Source of the DNA: Chloroflexota bacterium
GTDB taxonomy: Bacteria; Chloroflexota; Anaerolineae; Ardenticatenales; Ardenticatenaceae
Assembly: GCA_003520455.1 (NCBI GenBank)
Contig: DOUV01000271.1
Span: 1 to 24,549 of the forward strand
Direction of reading: 5' to 3'
DNA: 24,549 nucleotides
The notes beneath the pieces are model-generated. The model made no database searches. It was not told the DNA's origin and was given only the letters and a program-made list of their open reading frames with translations. How positions within the stretch are numbered: position 1 is the first letter of the stretch; each line of letters opens with the position of its first letter. Shown one piece after another: positions 23,421 to 24,549 of the stretch. The translations under genes and the position numbers were made by a program.

Positions 23421-23627
23421 TTAAGACGCCTGTTTCAGAGTCAGGTCCATCGATTCGGGAAGCCGCTTATCTTTGTGCGGAATCGGCATGTCCGCATTAG
23501 GGCGCAATTGACGCAGCATCAAATGAATGCAAGCGATAGAGATCATCGCTTCACTATTCCACACCTTACGCTCATAACCTTTGCTGAGGCGCCGGCAGCG
23601 GTTGAGCCAGGCTGTGATCCATTCCAT
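23421..23627 (-). pseudogene. IS5-family transposase, C-terminal fragment
   Basis: A minus-strand frame of 68 residues reads WLNRCRRLSKGYERKVWNSE and then AMISIACIHLMLRQLRP. It matches the C-terminal block of IS5-family DDE transposases (ERTFAWLxRxRRLSKDYExLxxxSEAMIxxAxIxLMLRRL), which carries the final catalytic Glu region. That Glu (ERT) is replaced here by EWIT. The frame is interrupted just upstream, near 23627, so only the last quarter of the protein remains. It comes from the same IS family as the relic at 870-1216 and has the same orientation. Confidence 0.75.
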
Positions 23628-23714
23628 ACTGTGTCATTATGACTGTTTCTGTCAAATCATGTTCCAACCACACTCCAAACAACCCTCACCCATCCTCACC
23701 ACCGCCCACCATCC

Positions 23715-23732
23715 AGTCGGCTTGAGCCGACT
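23715..23732. repeat. Tight palindrome 1
   Basis: AGTCGGCT and AGCCGACT are perfect reverse complements separated by TG. It lies 10 nt before a second palindrome. The pair sits upstream of the IS66-like fragment and may be part of its end. Confidence 0.7.
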
Positions 23733-23742
23733 TGAGCTGTGA

Positions 23743-23764
23743 GCCCTGGAATAAATTCCAGGGC
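23743..23764. repeat. Tight palindrome 2
   Basis: GCCCTGGAAT and ATTCCAGGGC are perfect 10-nt arms separated by AA. In RNA the loop would be too small as drawn, so it is more likely a cruciform or a dimeric protein site, or a conserved transposon-end sequence. Confidence 0.75.
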
Positions 23765-23870
23765 GGCGCGTGCCACCACCCCCCGACCCCCACCAGCCAG
23801 CGTGAGCATTCGACCAAAGCTTTTCACGATATGCTCGGCACATCTAGCAGATTTGCCCCCAAACATTTTC

Positions 23871-24056
23871 GAGGAGAGCCGCGCACGGCTCGATCGTGAA
23901 TTGACGGCGATCAAGCCAGCGCCCTTTCAAAGCCGGCGGCGGCGAGTCCCGAACGCTGCGGTGCCGGGTGAACCCAAAAAGCCGGGCCGGAAGCCGGGAC
24001 ATCCTGGGAGTGGCCGAGTGCGACCCAGTCGGATCGACCGGGTCGCAGTCATCACG
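23871..24056 (+). pseudogene. IS66-like transposase, N-terminal fragment
   Basis: A frame opening at 23739 and closing at 24236 includes the stretch ARLDRELTAIKPAPFQSRRR followed by PKKPGRKPGHPGSGRVRPSR. This is the coiled-coil end and basic KKPGRKPGHPG linker typical of IS66-type transposases just before the zinc-finger/DDE part. The homology ends near 24056; downstream sequence (to 24236) is unrelated, with no DDE domain. It is therefore a short relic. The rest of the frame before 23871 overlaps the palindromes and is probably not coding. Confidence 0.6.
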
Positions 24057-24339
24057 GCCGGGGAACACTACGAACGAATCATTCAAGACCTTGCCGCCTA
24101 CTGCGAGCAATTATTTTTGACAAATGAAGGCGGGGAAGATCGAGAACAGTCTTTGCATTATTTGAAATCCAATTTTCTGCCCAACAGCACGATAGCAATT
24201 GCCTATCAATCAGATAAGACACTGAGGGAGGGGTAAGCCCCAAATAGCAAACCCCGCCCAACAAATCGGCGTCAACCTATCCGATTGCGAAACGCGTTGC
24301 CTGAGAAGCCCCCGGTTTCTCTCCTGTGGGGGCCCCCAA

Positions 24340-24549
24340 GCGAGGCTATCTCGCCTCGCCCTGTGGCGCGGTCCCCGGCGTGATCGGCTCGCTTCGCCCT
24401 GTGGCGCGGTCCCCGGCGTGATCGGCTCGCTTCGCTCTGCCCTGAGGGGTACCCCCAAGCGAGGGGTACTCGCTTGGGCTCCCCCCACAGGGGGTGCGGG
24501 GCGGTCCCCGGCGCGACCGTCTCGCCTGGGCGTACCCCGTGGGGGAGGG
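24340..24549. repeat. GC-rich dispersed repeat element (copy B), with 38-nt tandem units
   Basis: A hairpin (24340-24346 / 24353-24359) is followed by two 38-nt units at 24350-24387 and 24388-24425 that differ at one position (CCTCG/CTTCG), then a partial third. A second hairpin with 10-bp arms lies at 24454-24463 / 24469-24478, and the core GGGGCGGTCCCCGGCGCGA recurs near 24498. The core and the hairpin before it match the element at 5320-5480. The window ends inside it. No coding content is seen from 24240 to the end. Confidence 0.75.

Noticed and set aside
24350..24425. CRISPR-like repeat at the window end
   Set aside because: The 38-nt units abut directly with no spacers, and the core is shared with the non-CRISPR element at 5.4 kb.

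Overview
The window looks like a catabolic island on a contig from a moderately GC-rich bacterium, most likely Chloroflexota. Both solute-binding proteins start with a twin-arginine motif, a lipobox and a long Pro/Ala/Thr-rich linker, which is common in that phylum. The phylum assignment is an inference: there is no rRNA, tRNA or marker gene to confirm it.

Layout. Positions 1-1310 hold decayed transposases: an ISAs1-family relic on + (95-568) and an IS5-family relic on - (870-1216). From 1314 to 21553 every gene is on +: a short-chain dehydrogenase; a peptide-type ABC solute-binding protein; a metal-dependent amidohydrolase; a GC-rich repeat element; two DppB/DppC-type permeases; a second amidohydrolase; a second, paralogous solute-binding protein; a third and fourth amidohydrolase; an isochorismatase-fold cysteine hydrolase; a DUF917 protein; a DUF1177 protein; an LctP-type permease; and the three subunits of a molybdenum hydroxylase (FAD, 2Fe-2S and molybdopterin subunits). 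After a gap with a second ISAs1 relic comes a GntR/FCD regulator (22353-23051) with a terminator-like hairpin. Positions 23394-24549 hold further transposase debris (IS5 C-terminus, IS66-like N-terminus), two tight palindromes and a GC-rich tandem repeat related to the element at about 5.4 kb.

Working model (inference). A small organic compound carrying amide or cyclic-amide bonds is captured by two lipoproteins and imported through DppBC-type permeases; no ATPase gene lies in the window. A molybdenum hydroxylase may oxidise an N-heterocyclic or aldehyde group. DUF917, the isochorismatase-like hydrolase, DUF1177 and four related amidohydrolases would then open and trim the amide bonds. The SDR would handle an alcohol/ketone step, LctP a carboxylic-acid substrate or product, and the GntR/FCD protein would sense a carboxylate. 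The substrate cannot be named from sequence alone.

The island shows internal duplication (two binding proteins; four amidohydrolases, two of which share an almost identical 276-nt 3' segment) and is bracketed by transposase relics. This suggests it was assembled and moved by mobile elements. I saw no CRISPR array, tRNA, rRNA or origin.
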